Below the pieces are notes generated by a model that saw only the letters and a list, made by a program, of their open reading frames with translations, was not told where the DNA came from and did no database searches. This document shows, in pieces, positions 42,632 to 51,422 of a DNA stretch of 64,000 nucleotides. Numbering within the stretch: the first letter of the stretch is position 1; each line of letters starts with the position of its first letter. A program made the position numbers and the translations under genes. The stretch is from contig NZ_JACNMU010000001.1 in NCBI RefSeq assembly GCF_014901205.1, positions 62,001 to 126,000 on the forward strand. Reading direction: 5' to 3'. This DNA comes from Meridianimarinicoccus sp. MJW13 (GTDB taxonomy: Bacteria; Pseudomonadota; Alphaproteobacteria; Rhodobacterales; Rhodobacteraceae).

Positions 42632-43636
42632 GTGTCCGCTACGTCGACTAACCCAAGATCCCCGGCCCTATCGGTCGTCTCCCCTTGCTACAACGAAGAG
42701 GCCGTGCTGCCCGAGTTGTATCGCCGGGTCACCTCGGTATGCCGCGACACCGTGGGCGAGGATTACGAAATCGTGCTGGTGGACGATGGCTCCTCCGACC
42801 GCACCCGCGCCATGATGGAAGAGCTCAGCGCCGCCGATCCCCATGTGGTCGCGGTGATCCTGTCGCGCAACCACGGCCACCAGTTGGCCCTGACCGCCGG
42901 TCTTCAGATCGCGCGGGGCGACCGCATCCTGATCCTCGACGCCGATTTGCAGGATCCCCCGGAATTGCTGCCCAAGATGATGGCGCGCATGGATGACGGC
43001 GTTGACGTGGTCTATGGCAAACGGACCGAACGGCGCGGCGAGACCGCCTTCAAGGTACACTCGGCCCGCCTGTTCTACCGGGTGCTCAACAAGCTGGTCG
43101 AGATCGAGATCCCCACCGACACCGGCGACTTCCGCCTGATGAGCCGCCGCACGCTGGATACGCTGAACCAGATGCCCGAACATCACCGCTTCATCCGGGG
43201 CATGGTGTCGTGGATCGGGTTCCGGCAGGAGCCGCTGGAGTACATCCGCTCGGAACGACTGGCCGGAGAAACCAAGTACCCGTTTCGCAAGATGGTGCAT
43301 TTCGCCGTCGATGCCATCGCCGGGTTCTCGGTTCTGCCGCTGAAAATCTCGTTGTGGCTGGGCATCATCTGCGCCGTGATCGGCGTGATGTTCATGGGCT
43401 ACACGGTCTGGGGCTTCCTGTCGGGCAATGTGGTGCAGGGCTGGACCACCACCATGACCGCCGTGCTGATCCTTGGCAGCGGCCAGTTGATGATGCTGGG
43501 CGTGATCGGCGGCTACCTGGGGCGGCTTTACATGCAGTCCAAGAACCGCCCGCTCTACATCATCGACCAGATCATCTGCCAGCCGCAGGTCAACGCCGTG
43601 CGCGATGACGCGGACCGCGACGACCCTGCCGCCTGA
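42632..43636 (+). CDS. GtrB/DPM1-like family 2 glycosyltransferase with two C-terminal helices
   Basis: 334 residues: GT2 catalytic domain (about 14-235) with SVVSPCYNEEAVLPELY, VDDGSSDRT, and LDADLQDPPELLPKM (DxD-type), then two transmembrane helices (about 245-320; SLWLGIICAVIGVMFMG and AVLILGSGQLMMLGVIGGYLG), as in bactoprenol-phosphate glucosyltransferase GtrB. It transfers a sugar from a nucleotide donor to polyprenyl phosphate on the cytoplasmic face. The start is GTG at 42632 with AGGAGG 9 nt upstream. The 120-nt gap before it may hold its own promoter. Confidence 0.88.
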   Translation: MSATSTNPRSPALSVVSPCYNEEAVLPELYRRVTSVCRDTVGEDYEIVLVDDGSSDRTRAMMEELSAADPHVVAVILSRNHGHQLALTAGLQIARGDRILILDADLQDPPELLPKMMARMDDGVDVVYGKRTERRGETAFKVHSARLFYRVLNKLVEIEIPTDTGDFRLMSRRTLDTLNQMPEHHRFIRGMVSWIGFRQEPLEYIRSERLAGETKYPFRKMVHFAVDAIAGFSVLPLKISLWLGIICAVIGVMFMGYTVWGFLSGNVVQGWTTTMTAVLILGSGQLMMLGVIGGYLGRLYMQSKNRPLYIIDQIICQPQVNAVRDDADRDDPAA

Positions 43637-43642
43637 GCCGGA

Positions 43643-44443
43643 TCAGAAGGCCTTTGCCGGAAGCTGTTCGAACGGTTTGCGCGGCAGGCTGTCGAACCCC
43701 GGCAGGCTATCGTGCACATAGAAGGTGTCGTACAGCGAATTGCGCACGAAGTGATAGCCGTTGGCGAACAGGATCTCGTTCAACTCGGGCGTCGGGCGTT
43801 CCACCGTCAGTGTCAGGAACGTGTAGCGATCAAAGGGAAACTCCCGCAGGATCCGGGTTTCCGAGCCTTCCACGTCCAGGCTGAAATAGTCGATGACCCG
43901 GGGCGCGTCGTAGCGGTCGAAGATCTCGGCCAGCGGCAGGGTCTCCACCGACACGATCCGACCCTCCGCGCGGGCCTTGTCCAGCTCCATCTTGTCGAGG
44001 GCGTGATCGGCCTCCTCCACCACAAGGCTGGAGCGCTGGCCGTCAAGATAGAACTCCAGCTTGCCCGCCACCGGATCGACCGCCAGCGGCACGCAGGTAC
44101 AGTCGCGCCTGGTCACCTCGGTCAGCTTCTTGTAGTTCACCGGGTTGGCCTCGATGCACAGACCGCGCCAGCCGTAGCGTTTTTCCAGCACGAAGGTATT
44201 GGCTTCCGAGAACCCGTCGAATGCGCCAAGTTCCACGAAGAACCCACCGGTCTTGCCCTTGAACACCTCGTCGATGACCCAGCGATCCTGCCCGCGGTCC
44301 GACATCCGGCGCGGCACGATCCCGAACCAGCGATAGCCGCTCCAGTACAGCAGGTTCTTCAGCCACATCACCGCAGAAAACAGCAGGTAGGCCACGCGCG
44401 CCAACCAGGAATGCCTGTCCAGAAATGCCGTAATTCCGCCCAA
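43643..44443 (-). CDS. FkbM-family methyltransferase with N-terminal membrane segment
   Basis: About 266 residues. FkbM SAM-methyltransferase motifs: FVELGAFDGFSEANTFVLEKRYGWRG, CIEANPVNYKKL, SLDVEGSETRIL, FLTLTVERPTPE. Before it is a hydrophobic stretch (WLARVAYLLFSAVMWLKNLLYW), likely one membrane helix. I chose a TTG start at 44443 because GGAGG lies 5 nt upstream and it keeps the helix; an ATG at 44368 would cut into it. FkbM enzymes O-methylate sugars or polyketides. Convergent with the GtrB-like gene (6 nt between stops) and probably part of the same glycan-modification set. Confidence 0.8.
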   Translation of the reverse strand: MGGITAFLDRHSWLARVAYLLFSAVMWLKNLLYWSGYRWFGIVPRRMSDRGQDRWVIDEVFKGKTGGFFVELGAFDGFSEANTFVLEKRYGWRGLCIEANPVNYKKLTEVTRRDCTCVPLAVDPVAGKLEFYLDGQRSSLVVEEADHALDKMELDKARAEGRIVSVETLPLAEIFDRYDAPRVIDYFSLDVEGSETRILREFPFDRYTFLTLTVERPTPELNEILFANGYHFVRNSLYDTFYVHDSLPGFDSLPRKPFEQLPAKAF

Positions 44444-44847
44444 AATTGCCTCCGAAACAAATGTCGCCTTTTTCGCGCCGAACCCGCATCGACCACGCGT
44501 ATGGCTACCACATATGTGCTTTGGGCACAGAGTGGCTTTTCCATACCCCCCCAAGCAAGGGGCCGACTTGACGCAAGGCCGAATGAACGGGATGTCCGGC
44601 CCCGAGGCAAGGCTGCGCAACTGTTCTGGTTAAGGCGGGATGCGCCGTCCGGGCCGCCCCTTTGCCCACCGAAATACTGAAAACAATGATCCTTGTCATA
44701 GGGTTAACCATCTCAACGGCGGTATAATCGGGATGTTGGGGTCCGATTGCACCGATTTTTATGCAGACATAGGAATACGTACAGCCGTCGGCCGAAAGTT
44801 CCCGAGTACCAGCGTTGCTTCACCACTTTGTTCGGGAGGATCATCTC
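44444..44847. other. Divergent promoter region between the FkbM and RTX/VCBS genes
   Basis: About 400 bp with lower GC in its right half. A perfect -10 hexamer TATAAT (44723-44728) lies 120 nt before the RTX/VCBS start; no good -35 lies at 16-18 nt (TTGTCA at 44693 is 24 nt away), so an activator may be needed. Small open frames here lack ribosome sites. Otherwise nothing was recognised. Confidence 0.4.
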
Positions 44848-46515
44848 ATGTCTACCACAACAGGACTCACCATTGCCGGCACCCCGGCCAATGAAGACAT
44901 TCACGGCACCCGGTCCGACGACATTCTCAGCGGCGGCGCGGGAAACGATACGGTGCGCGGGCGGCGCGGCGACGATCTGCTGATCTATGATGTCGCGGCC
45001 AACGCCGGGTCCCGCGACACTTATGATGGCGGCATCGGGTTCGACACCATCCGCCTGCTGATGACTTCTGATACCTGGGCCGACCCCCAGGTCCAGCTTC
45101 AGGTGGCCGCCTATCTGGCCTTCCTGTCGGCGGTGACCGACGGCCACACGCAGGACGCCGCGAAAGAGTTCTTCACCTTCACCTGCTTCGAGGGCCAGAC
45201 CCTGCGCGTGAACCGCGTCGAGAAGCTGGAACTCTTCGTGGATGGCGTTGAGATCTCGCCCGAGGACGATCCCGTCGTGGCCAATGACGACACCGCCATG
45301 GTGACCGAAGACGGCCCGGTGCTGACCGGCAACGTCCTGACCAATGACAGCGTGCCCGATCTGGTCGGGGATGTTCTTCTGGTACAGGGGCCGGCCCTTG
45401 GCACCTTGGTGCTGAACGATGACGGCAGCTACAGCTACGCCCTCGACAACAGCAACCCGGCCATCCAGGCGCTGAACGACGGCGACACGCTGACCGACAG
45501 CTTCACCTACCTGGTATCCGATCTGGACGGCGACACCGATTTTGCCACCGTCAACATCACCATCAACGGCGCCGACGATGGGGTGTCAGGGGTGATGGAT
45601 GTCGAAGGAGGATTTGAAATCTACACCGCCATCGACGGCACGCGCACGCAATGGGTCACGGTTGACCAAGGCCTGCAAGTCGGGCCACGGGGCGACGACT
45701 TCCTGATTGTGGCGACATATTCCGACCTATCGGGCGTTGACGCCAACATCAGGACAGTAGACTTCGACTATTCGGCGCAAGATGGATTGGGTCGGATCGA
45801 GGGCGTAGGCGGCACCGGAACTTTCAGTTTGAAATCCCTTGATCTGGTGAGATTCGAGGATACGGACGGCGACGGATGGTCGGTGACCTTTACCGGCTCC
45901 AATGGCGCCACCCATAGCATCACCGTACCAGGCACCGGCGCGCTGGAAATCGGAAGCCATGGCACCGTTGATTTCGGCACCATGTTCACAGACGTGGCTT
46001 GGGTCGACTGGGATTTCGACGGCAATCTGGACAACGACACCACCCGAGGCAATGATCAGGATCGTCTCTATATCGACAACATCGTCTTCGAGGATCTGCA
46101 GGGCACGACACCTTACCTTCAAAGCGGTGATCCCAATGTCATCGAGTTTGAGACCGGCGCACCCGTGGCCTCCGGCCAGCACGAAGAAGACGGATTTGTC
46201 TTTGCGGCTCTGGAGAACCACATCCATATCATTCATCAGCACGACGCTGATGCGGATCTCGAACTCCGCAGCAACTCGCCCAACAGAACCCATGTCCTCA
46301 GCCGGGCTGATGGGGCGGCTTTCGATCTGGAGTCGGTCGATCTGATCGGGAACTGGGGCGGGCTGACGTTCACCGCGTCCAATGGCGCGACGCACCACGC
46401 CCCCGTGGGATCAACCGGGCTGGTCACCTTTGATGACAGCTTCCACGACGTCGTCTCGGTCAGTTTCCTGACCGGTGCAAACGCCTTCATCCTGGACGAC
46501 ATCTCGATCGCCTGA
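44848..46515 (+). CDS. Secreted RTX/VCBS-type repeat protein
   Basis: 555 residues, acidic, no Sec signal. Order: one RTX-like calcium nonapeptide block (about 20-48: DDILSGGAGNDTVRGRRGDD), a VCBS/cadherin-like domain (about 143-243: VVANDDTAMVTEDGPVLTGNV to DFATVNITIN), and two related C-terminal modules that each contain SNGATH (351-356 and 511-516) preceded by a L-x-SLDL or LESVDL strand and followed by a V-D/TFDD-x-F strand ending in a D-x-V/I-x-F/I strand. Ends AFILDDISIA. Such proteins are usually exported by type I secretion and act as adhesins or matrix proteins. GGGAGGA precedes the ATG at 44848. No type I secretion genes are adjacent. Confidence 0.8.
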   Translation: MSTTTGLTIAGTPANEDIHGTRSDDILSGGAGNDTVRGRRGDDLLIYDVAANAGSRDTYDGGIGFDTIRLLMTSDTWADPQVQLQVAAYLAFLSAVTDGHTQDAAKEFFTFTCFEGQTLRVNRVEKLELFVDGVEISPEDDPVVANDDTAMVTEDGPVLTGNVLTNDSVPDLVGDVLLVQGPALGTLVLNDDGSYSYALDNSNPAIQALNDGDTLTDSFTYLVSDLDGDTDFATVNITINGADDGVSGVMDVEGGFEIYTAIDGTRTQWVTVDQGLQVGPRGDDFLIVATYSDLSGVDANIRTVDFDYSAQDGLGRIEGVGGTGTFSLKSLDLVRFEDTDGDGWSVTFTGSNGATHSITVPGTGALEIGSHGTVDFGTMFTDVAWVDWDFDGNLDNDTTRGNDQDRLYIDNIVFEDLQGTTPYLQSGDPNVIEFETGAPVASGQHEEDGFVFAALENHIHIIHQHDADADLELRSNSPNRTHVLSRADGAAFDLESVDLIGNWGGLTFTASNGATHHAPVGSTGLVTFDDSFHDVVSVSFLTGANAFILDDISIA

Positions 46516-46531
46516 TCACCGGCGTCCCCCA

Positions 46532-46562
46532 GTGGCTCCCGCCTCCCCCCGGCGGGGGCCAC
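46532..46562. terminator. Terminator between the RTX/VCBS and MFS genes
   Basis: A 12-bp stem (GTGGCTCCCGCC / GGCGGGGGCCAC, one G-U pair) with a 7-nt loop, followed by ATTTCTGT, 16 nt after the RTX/VCBS stop and 27 nt before the convergent MFS gene end. Can serve both. Confidence 0.7.
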
Positions 46563-46589
46563 ATTTCTGTCCCCGCCCAAGACCCGTGC

Positions 46590-47753
46590 CTAGCCCGTCG
46601 CCGAAACGTCCGTCGGGGCCGTCCTCAGCGTGCGCGCCAGCCCGACAATCAGCAGCGGCATCAGTGCCAGCAGCCCAAAGGCCACCCGCAACGAGGCCAG
46701 TTCGGCCACGAAGCCGATCACCGGCGGCCCCAGCAGGATGCCGCCGTAGCCCAGCGTCGCGACACTGGCGATGGCCGCCCCGGGCGCGATATCGGGATCA
46801 TTGGCCGCGCGCGAGAACGCCAGCGGGAAGATCAGCGCATACCCAGTGCCAAGGATCACGAACCCCAGCAGGACCATCCAGAAACTGCCCGAGAACACCA
46901 CTGCCAGCGTGGTGCCGAAACAGGCCGCCAGCCCGGCCAGTTGCGCCGACCGTACCGTGCCGAACCGCAGGATGATCCGGTCGCCCATCAGCCGCACCGC
47001 CACCATCGCCACCGAGAACGCGGCGAACCCCAGCGCCGCGCGCGCCTCGTCGACACCTGTTGAAACAACAAGGAAAATTGCGCTCCAATCCGCCATCGCG
47101 CCCTCGCCCATGGCCGAGCAGAAGGTCATCAGGCCGACCGCCAGCAGCGCGCCGCGCGGCAGGGCAAACACCGGGCTGCCGGCAGTGGTCGCGCGTCTGG
47201 GCGATTGCCAGCCGATGTTCCCGGCCCACAGGCAGATGGCGGACATGGCCCCGCCGACCAGCAGGAAATGCGCCTCCGGTCCCAGTCCCGCCTGCACCGC
47301 CAGATAGCCCGAGCCGGCGCCAACCCCGGCCCCAAGGCTGAACATGGCATGGAACGACGACATGATCGGGCGGCCGATGTGCCGCTCGACCTCTCCGGCC
47401 CAACTGTTCATCGCCACGTCCAGCCCGCCGAACAGCGCCCCGCACAGCAGCAGGGCCACGGCCAGCATCCAGATCGAAGGTGCCAGCCCGATGGCAAACA
47501 GCGTCAAGGTATAGACCGCGCCCAGACCAAGACTGACCCGCCCCGCGCCCAATGCATCCGACGCCCGACCCGCCAGCGGAAACGCAACGATCGCGCCCGC
47601 CGCCAGCAACAGCAGCAACAGGCCCAGCGTGCCGGGACCAAGCCCATGCTTGTCGGCAATCGCCGGAATCCGCGAGGCCCAGACGCCGTAGAGCCCGCCA
47701 TTGAGGAAGAACAGCGCGTTCACCGCGCGCCGTGGCGTGCGCAGCTCAGCCAT
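46590..47753 (-). CDS. Major facilitator superfamily transporter (YbjJ-like)
   Basis: 387 residues, twelve predicted helices. The N-terminal LFFLNGGLYGVWASRIPAIA and the loop AMNSWAGEVERHIGRPIMSSFHAMFSLGAGVG match the YbjJ-type MFS group. The substrate is not predictable; some relatives export sugars or drugs. AGGTG lies 6 nt before the ATG. Stands alone with a gene-poor region upstream. Confidence 0.88.
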   Translation of the reverse strand: MAELRTPRRAVNALFFLNGGLYGVWASRIPAIADKHGLGPGTLGLLLLLLAAGAIVAFPLAGRASDALGAGRVSLGLGAVYTLTLFAIGLAPSIWMLAVALLLCGALFGGLDVAMNSWAGEVERHIGRPIMSSFHAMFSLGAGVGAGSGYLAVQAGLGPEAHFLLVGGAMSAICLWAGNIGWQSPRRATTAGSPVFALPRGALLAVGLMTFCSAMGEGAMADWSAIFLVVSTGVDEARAALGFAAFSVAMVAVRLMGDRIILRFGTVRSAQLAGLAACFGTTLAVVFSGSFWMVLLGFVILGTGYALIFPLAFSRAANDPDIAPGAAIASVATLGYGGILLGPPVIGFVAELASLRVAFGLLALMPLLIVGLARTLRTAPTDVSATG

Positions 47754-48310
47754 GGATCACCTCGGACGTCATCGGCCCGCCATTCGGCACAGCATTTGGG
47801 CGGTCGGATTCAATCGGCAACATTGGGCACCTTCCTGCTTGGGGTCCGGCGTCCATGCACCAATCCGCCGCCGCTTGTCATCCCTGTAATGCTCGTGGTC
47901 GCGCCCGAGGGTCGAATCGGACGCTCTACCGCCACGATGCACAACCCGGCCGGGAAACAGTCCAGGCCCTCGCCTTTTACGCGCGCGCGTCTTTAACCAC
48001 GCCAACAGCTTGGCCCGAGCCGGAAAACACACGCATACCGGGCGATTAGACGAAATTTCCGCGCGTTTGCAGGTAGTTGCCGAAACCGTCAGCGCCCGAC
48101 AGATGACCGGCGCGTTAACTTTCCAGATCCGCGCCCCCTCGCCGAGCGACACCCCGCTTTTCTACACAGAAGACACCTTCGGTCGGGCGCTCTCCTTACC
48201 CTCAACTCTCAACTCCTGCCCGGCCGAGGGGTTCCGCATTGCCGTCCGACCCGCCAGACAGGGGGTCCGCGTCGCCGCGCTCTGGTGCCGATGCCACATG
48301 CGGGTGCGAC
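47754..48310. other. Gene-poor region between the MFS and crotonase genes
   Basis: About 557 bp. Open frames of 60-127 codons exist on both strands, but none has a ribosome site, a domain or a plausible composition (many Arg/Cys/Pro from out-of-frame GC-rich DNA). A box GGTCGAATCGG near 47910 recalls a tRNA T-loop, but no cloverleaf can be built around it. It must contain the MFS promoter at its left end. Possibly remnant DNA. Confidence 0.45.
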
Positions 48311-48922
48311 TCAGGTCGCAAGCGCCTTGATGGCGGCAATGTGATCGGGCGCGGCAGACAGCGACGCTTCGGCCAGTTCGGCCACCGTGGCGCCCAGCGC
48401 CTCGCGCGGAACGATCCGGTCCACCAGCCCCCAGGCCAGCGCCTCCTCGGCCTCGACCTTCGCCCCGGCCAGAAGGATCATCTTCGCCCGCGCCGGTCCC
48501 ACCAGCGCCACCAGCCGACCGGGATCCGACGGTTGCGGCAGAAACCCAAGCTTGGCCACCGGGTAGAAAAACCTGGCCCCCGGCACCGCGATCCGCAGAT
48601 CACAGGCCAGCGCCATCCCGAAAGAGCCGCCCGCCAGCGTCCCGTTCAGCGCAGCGATGGTCAGGCAGGGCAAACCGGCGATGGCACCCGACAGCCGTTC
48701 CCAGACCGGATCGACCGCCAGACCGGCCTTGGCGGCCTCGATGTCGGCACCCGCCGAAAACACCTTGCCCGCGCCGGTCAGAACGAACACCCGCGCCTGT
48801 CCCCGCGCCTGCTCGGCGATCTCGGCAATGCGCGCCAGCATGTCGGGCGTGACGGAATTGGCCTTGTCGGGCCGGTTCAGGGTGACGGTCCAAAGATCGC
48901 CGTCCCGTGTCAGGTCTATCAT
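48311..48922 (-). CDS. Crotonase (enoyl-CoA hydratase/isomerase) family protein, atypical
   Basis: 203 residues, shorter than the usual 255-260. Crotonase marks: VTLNRPDKANSVTPDML, the oxyanion-hole FSAGADIEAAK, and TLAGGSFGMALACDLRIA. The two glutamates used by enoyl-CoA hydratase are absent: the first position (GG-C-E-LA in the hydratase) is Phe in GGSFGMA, the second (QPE) is Val in YPVAKLG. The reaction is therefore probably not hydration; isomerase, hydrolase or binding roles are open. Overlaps the SDR gene by ATGA. Confidence 0.83.
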   Translation of the reverse strand: MIDLTRDGDLWTVTLNRPDKANSVTPDMLARIAEIAEQARGQARVFVLTGAGKVFSAGADIEAAKAGLAVDPVWERLSGAIAGLPCLTIAALNGTLAGGSFGMALACDLRIAVPGARFFYPVAKLGFLPQPSDPGRLVALVGPARAKMILLAGAKVEAEEALAWGLVDRIVPREALGATVAELAEASLSAAPDHIAAIKALAT

Positions 48923-49674
48923 GCGTTCAATCCTATGCGGTGTCGGATCGCTTCATCGCGCAGCGACACTTCGGTGCCAACCAGATCATCCGCCGCAGGT
49001 CCCGACAGCCAGACCAGCGCCTTTGCGGGCCATTCCGCCAGGATATGCTCGGACCAGTCCATCTGGCTCACCCGGTTCACGCCGCTGGCCTTGATCTGCA
49101 CCTGCATCTCGGTGGCCACGGTGCCCGGTGACAGGCCGATGGCGCGCACCCCGGCTGCCCCGGCCTCAAGATGCACCTGCTCGGTCAGCATCTTCACGGC
49201 GGCTTTCGAGGCACAATAATGGCTCCACCCCTCCAGCGGCCGCGATGCCGCCCCCGACGAAATGGTCAGGATCGTCCCGTGCCCGCGCGTGATCATGCCG
49301 GGCAGCACCGCGCGCATGCCGTGATACACTCCCAGCGTGTTGATTTCCTGCACCTTGGCCCAGTCTTCGGGGTCGCTTTCGACCAGCCGGGCGATGGGCT
49401 CGATCACACCGGCGTTGTTGACCAGCACCTCGACCGGACCAAAGGTGGCCTCGGCCGCATCCACCGCCGCCGACACCTCCCAGTAACGCGAGACGTCGCA
49501 GGGCACCGCCAGGGCGGTCTCTCCGATCTCTCCGGCCAGATCCGCGATCGGTTCGCGCGATCGGGCCAGAAGCACCACATTTGCCCCCGCCTGGGCGAAT
49601 TCCCGCGCCGCTGCCGCGCCAATTCCCCGGCTTGCCCCCGTGATCAGGACAGTTTTTCCAGAAACGTGATCCAT
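48919..49674 (-). CDS. Short-chain dehydrogenase/reductase
   Basis: 251 residues, classical SDR: TGASRGIG at the N-terminus, NNAGV, Ser in TISSGAASRP, Y-x3-K in WSHYCASKAAV. The ATG at 49674 has GAGGA about 9 nt upstream; the longer frame would overlap the divergent DUF2125 gene. Coupled to the downstream crotonase-like gene, suggesting action on a CoA ester or hydroxy acid. Substrate unknown. Confidence 0.87.
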   Translation of the reverse strand: MDHVSGKTVLITGASRGIGAAAAREFAQAGANVVLLARSREPIADLAGEIGETALAVPCDVSRYWEVSAAVDAAEATFGPVEVLVNNAGVIEPIARLVESDPEDWAKVQEINTLGVYHGMRAVLPGMITRGHGTILTISSGAASRPLEGWSHYCASKAAVKMLTEQVHLEAGAAGVRAIGLSPGTVATEMQVQIKASGVNRVSQMDWSEHILAEWPAKALVWLSGPAADDLVGTEVSLRDEAIRHRIGLNA

Positions 49675-49788
49675 GTCCTCTTTCCTCTGCCGCCGGGATG
49701 CCCCACCTTTCAGGCAGACATCATTCCGGCCGAAGTCTGGCCCAGCCTGACCCGGACTGCAACAAACACCGCCCGACAGAGGTTTTTC

Positions 49789-51312
49789 ATGCCCGCACTT
49801 CGCACCGCCCCCGCGCGCCTTGCCCTTGCCGCGTTCCTCGCCTCCACAGCGCTTTCCGCGCAGGCCGAGATCACCCCGGACGCACTCTGGCAGCGCTGGC
49901 AGGACAGCATCGCCAGCGAAGGCCGCAGCGTCACCGCCGAACGCAGCCAGCCCGACGGCCGCACCCTGCGGCTGGACGGCGTCACCGTGACCCAACCCCT
50001 GCACGAGGGCGGCGCGTTGACCGCGCGGCTCGACACCATCGCCCTGCAGGACGGCGGCAACGGCACAGTCACAGTCGTCATCGCACCGGGGCAGGAACTG
50101 CACATCGCGACCCAGGGCACCGACTCCCCGTCCGACGCTCTGTCGGCCCGCTTCGATCTGGGCGGCGACGGGCTGACCCTGTCGGTGGCCGGCGACATCG
50201 CGGCGCCGGATTATGCCTTTGCTTCGGACAGCTTCCAGATGCGCCTGACCGAACTGGTACAGGATACCACCCCGCTGGAAGCCGCGGGCGACCTCACGCT
50301 GGACCGGCTTGCGGGCACCGTGGCGGGCACCGACCCGGCGGCGGGCGCGCCGCTGTCGACCCGCTTCACCGCCGGACGCGCCGCCATGACGCTGGATCTG
50401 ACCGATCCGGCCACCGGCGTCACCTCCAGTTCAGCCACCGCGCAGCAGGATCTCGACGGCGCGGCCAGCTTCGAGCCCGGCACCCGATCCGGCACGTGGT
50501 CCGTGGCCGGCAGTTTCACCGCCGGGCAGGCCGAGACCCGCTCGTTGCAGACCAGCCCCGAGATCGGCCGGGTCGAAACCACCTCGCGCCAGGACAGCAC
50601 CGCGGCGCGGCTGGCGGTGGACGCGACGCGCGCGTCCTATGATGTCACCGCGAAAGGGCTGGCCTTCACCTTTGCCTCGGACCAGTTTCCGGTCCCGCCG
50701 ATCAATGTCACCCTGCCCGAAATGGTGGCGGCGCTGACGATCCCGATGGCCGCCGCCCCCGAGGCGCAGATCGCCCGGCTGGCCCTGAAGCTGTCGCAAC
50801 TCAGCCTCGACGATGCCCTGTGGAACATGCTCGATCCCGGTCGCGCCCTGCCCCGCACGCCCGCCGATCTGGACCTGGACATCGAAGCCGACCTGATCGT
50901 GCGCGACACGGTCCAGACCCCGGCGCCGCCCGCGCCGGGCCTGTCTGCACAGGCCCAACCCGACATGCCGCTGCCCGACCTGCTGCCCACCGGCCTGCGG
51001 ATCAACGCCCTGACGCTCGGCTTCGCGGGGGCCGAAGTCGCCGCCACCGGCGATTTCACGGTCAACATGATGGGCGATCCCCCCGCCCCCAACCTGACCC
51101 AGCCGGTGGGCCAGTTGAACGTCACGGCCACCGGCATCGTCACCCTGCTGCAACAGTTGTCGGCGGCAGGCCTTCTGGCCAGCGATCAGGCCATGGGCGT
51201 GCAATTGATGCTGGGCATGTTCACCACCCCCGGCGCGGACGACAGCCTGACTTCGACCATCACCGCCGAACCCGGCGGCGGGCTGGTGATCAACGGCAAC
51301 CGGGTCCGCTGA
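49789..51312 (+). CDS. DUF2125 family exported protein
   Basis: 507 residues: signal peptide (cleavage near LSAQA-EI), then an all-beta, Asp/Thr/Ala-rich region with the DUF2125-type TLRLDGVTVTQPL opening and late DLLPTGLRINALTLGFAGAEV. This family is common in Rhodobacterales and has no established function; a periplasmic or envelope-maintenance role is the usual guess. ATG 49789 with AGAGG 7 nt upstream. Divergent from the SDR gene. Confidence 0.75.
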   Translation: MPALRTAPARLALAAFLASTALSAQAEITPDALWQRWQDSIASEGRSVTAERSQPDGRTLRLDGVTVTQPLHEGGALTARLDTIALQDGGNGTVTVVIAPGQELHIATQGTDSPSDALSARFDLGGDGLTLSVAGDIAAPDYAFASDSFQMRLTELVQDTTPLEAAGDLTLDRLAGTVAGTDPAAGAPLSTRFTAGRAAMTLDLTDPATGVTSSSATAQQDLDGAASFEPGTRSGTWSVAGSFTAGQAETRSLQTSPEIGRVETTSRQDSTAARLAVDATRASYDVTAKGLAFTFASDQFPVPPINVTLPEMVAALTIPMAAAPEAQIARLALKLSQLSLDDALWNMLDPGRALPRTPADLDLDIEADLIVRDTVQTPAPPAPGLSAQAQPDMPLPDLLPTGLRINALTLGFAGAEVAATGDFTVNMMGDPPAPNLTQPVGQLNVTATGIVTLLQQLSAAGLLASDQAMGVQLMLGMFTTPGADDSLTSTITAEPGGGLVINGNRVR

Positions 51313-51422
51313 CCGGCGCTGCGCTGCGGGTTTGAAAACCCGGACCGAAGCCGCTACCTGTCTGGCAACCTGACCCGCGCGGGGCCGCCACCGGCTGCCC
51401 TGCGCCCGATCGAAAGAACCCC

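Noticed and set aside
47880-47960. Possible tRNA or tRNA fragment around GGTCGAATCGG
   Set aside because: No acceptor, D-arm or anticodon stem can be paired around it on either strand.
51327-51342. CGGGTTTGAAAACCCG as a terminator before pmbA
   Set aside because: Only a 2-nt central spacer and no following U-run; too tight for a normal terminator loop. It could be a protein-binding palindrome, but there is no supporting context.
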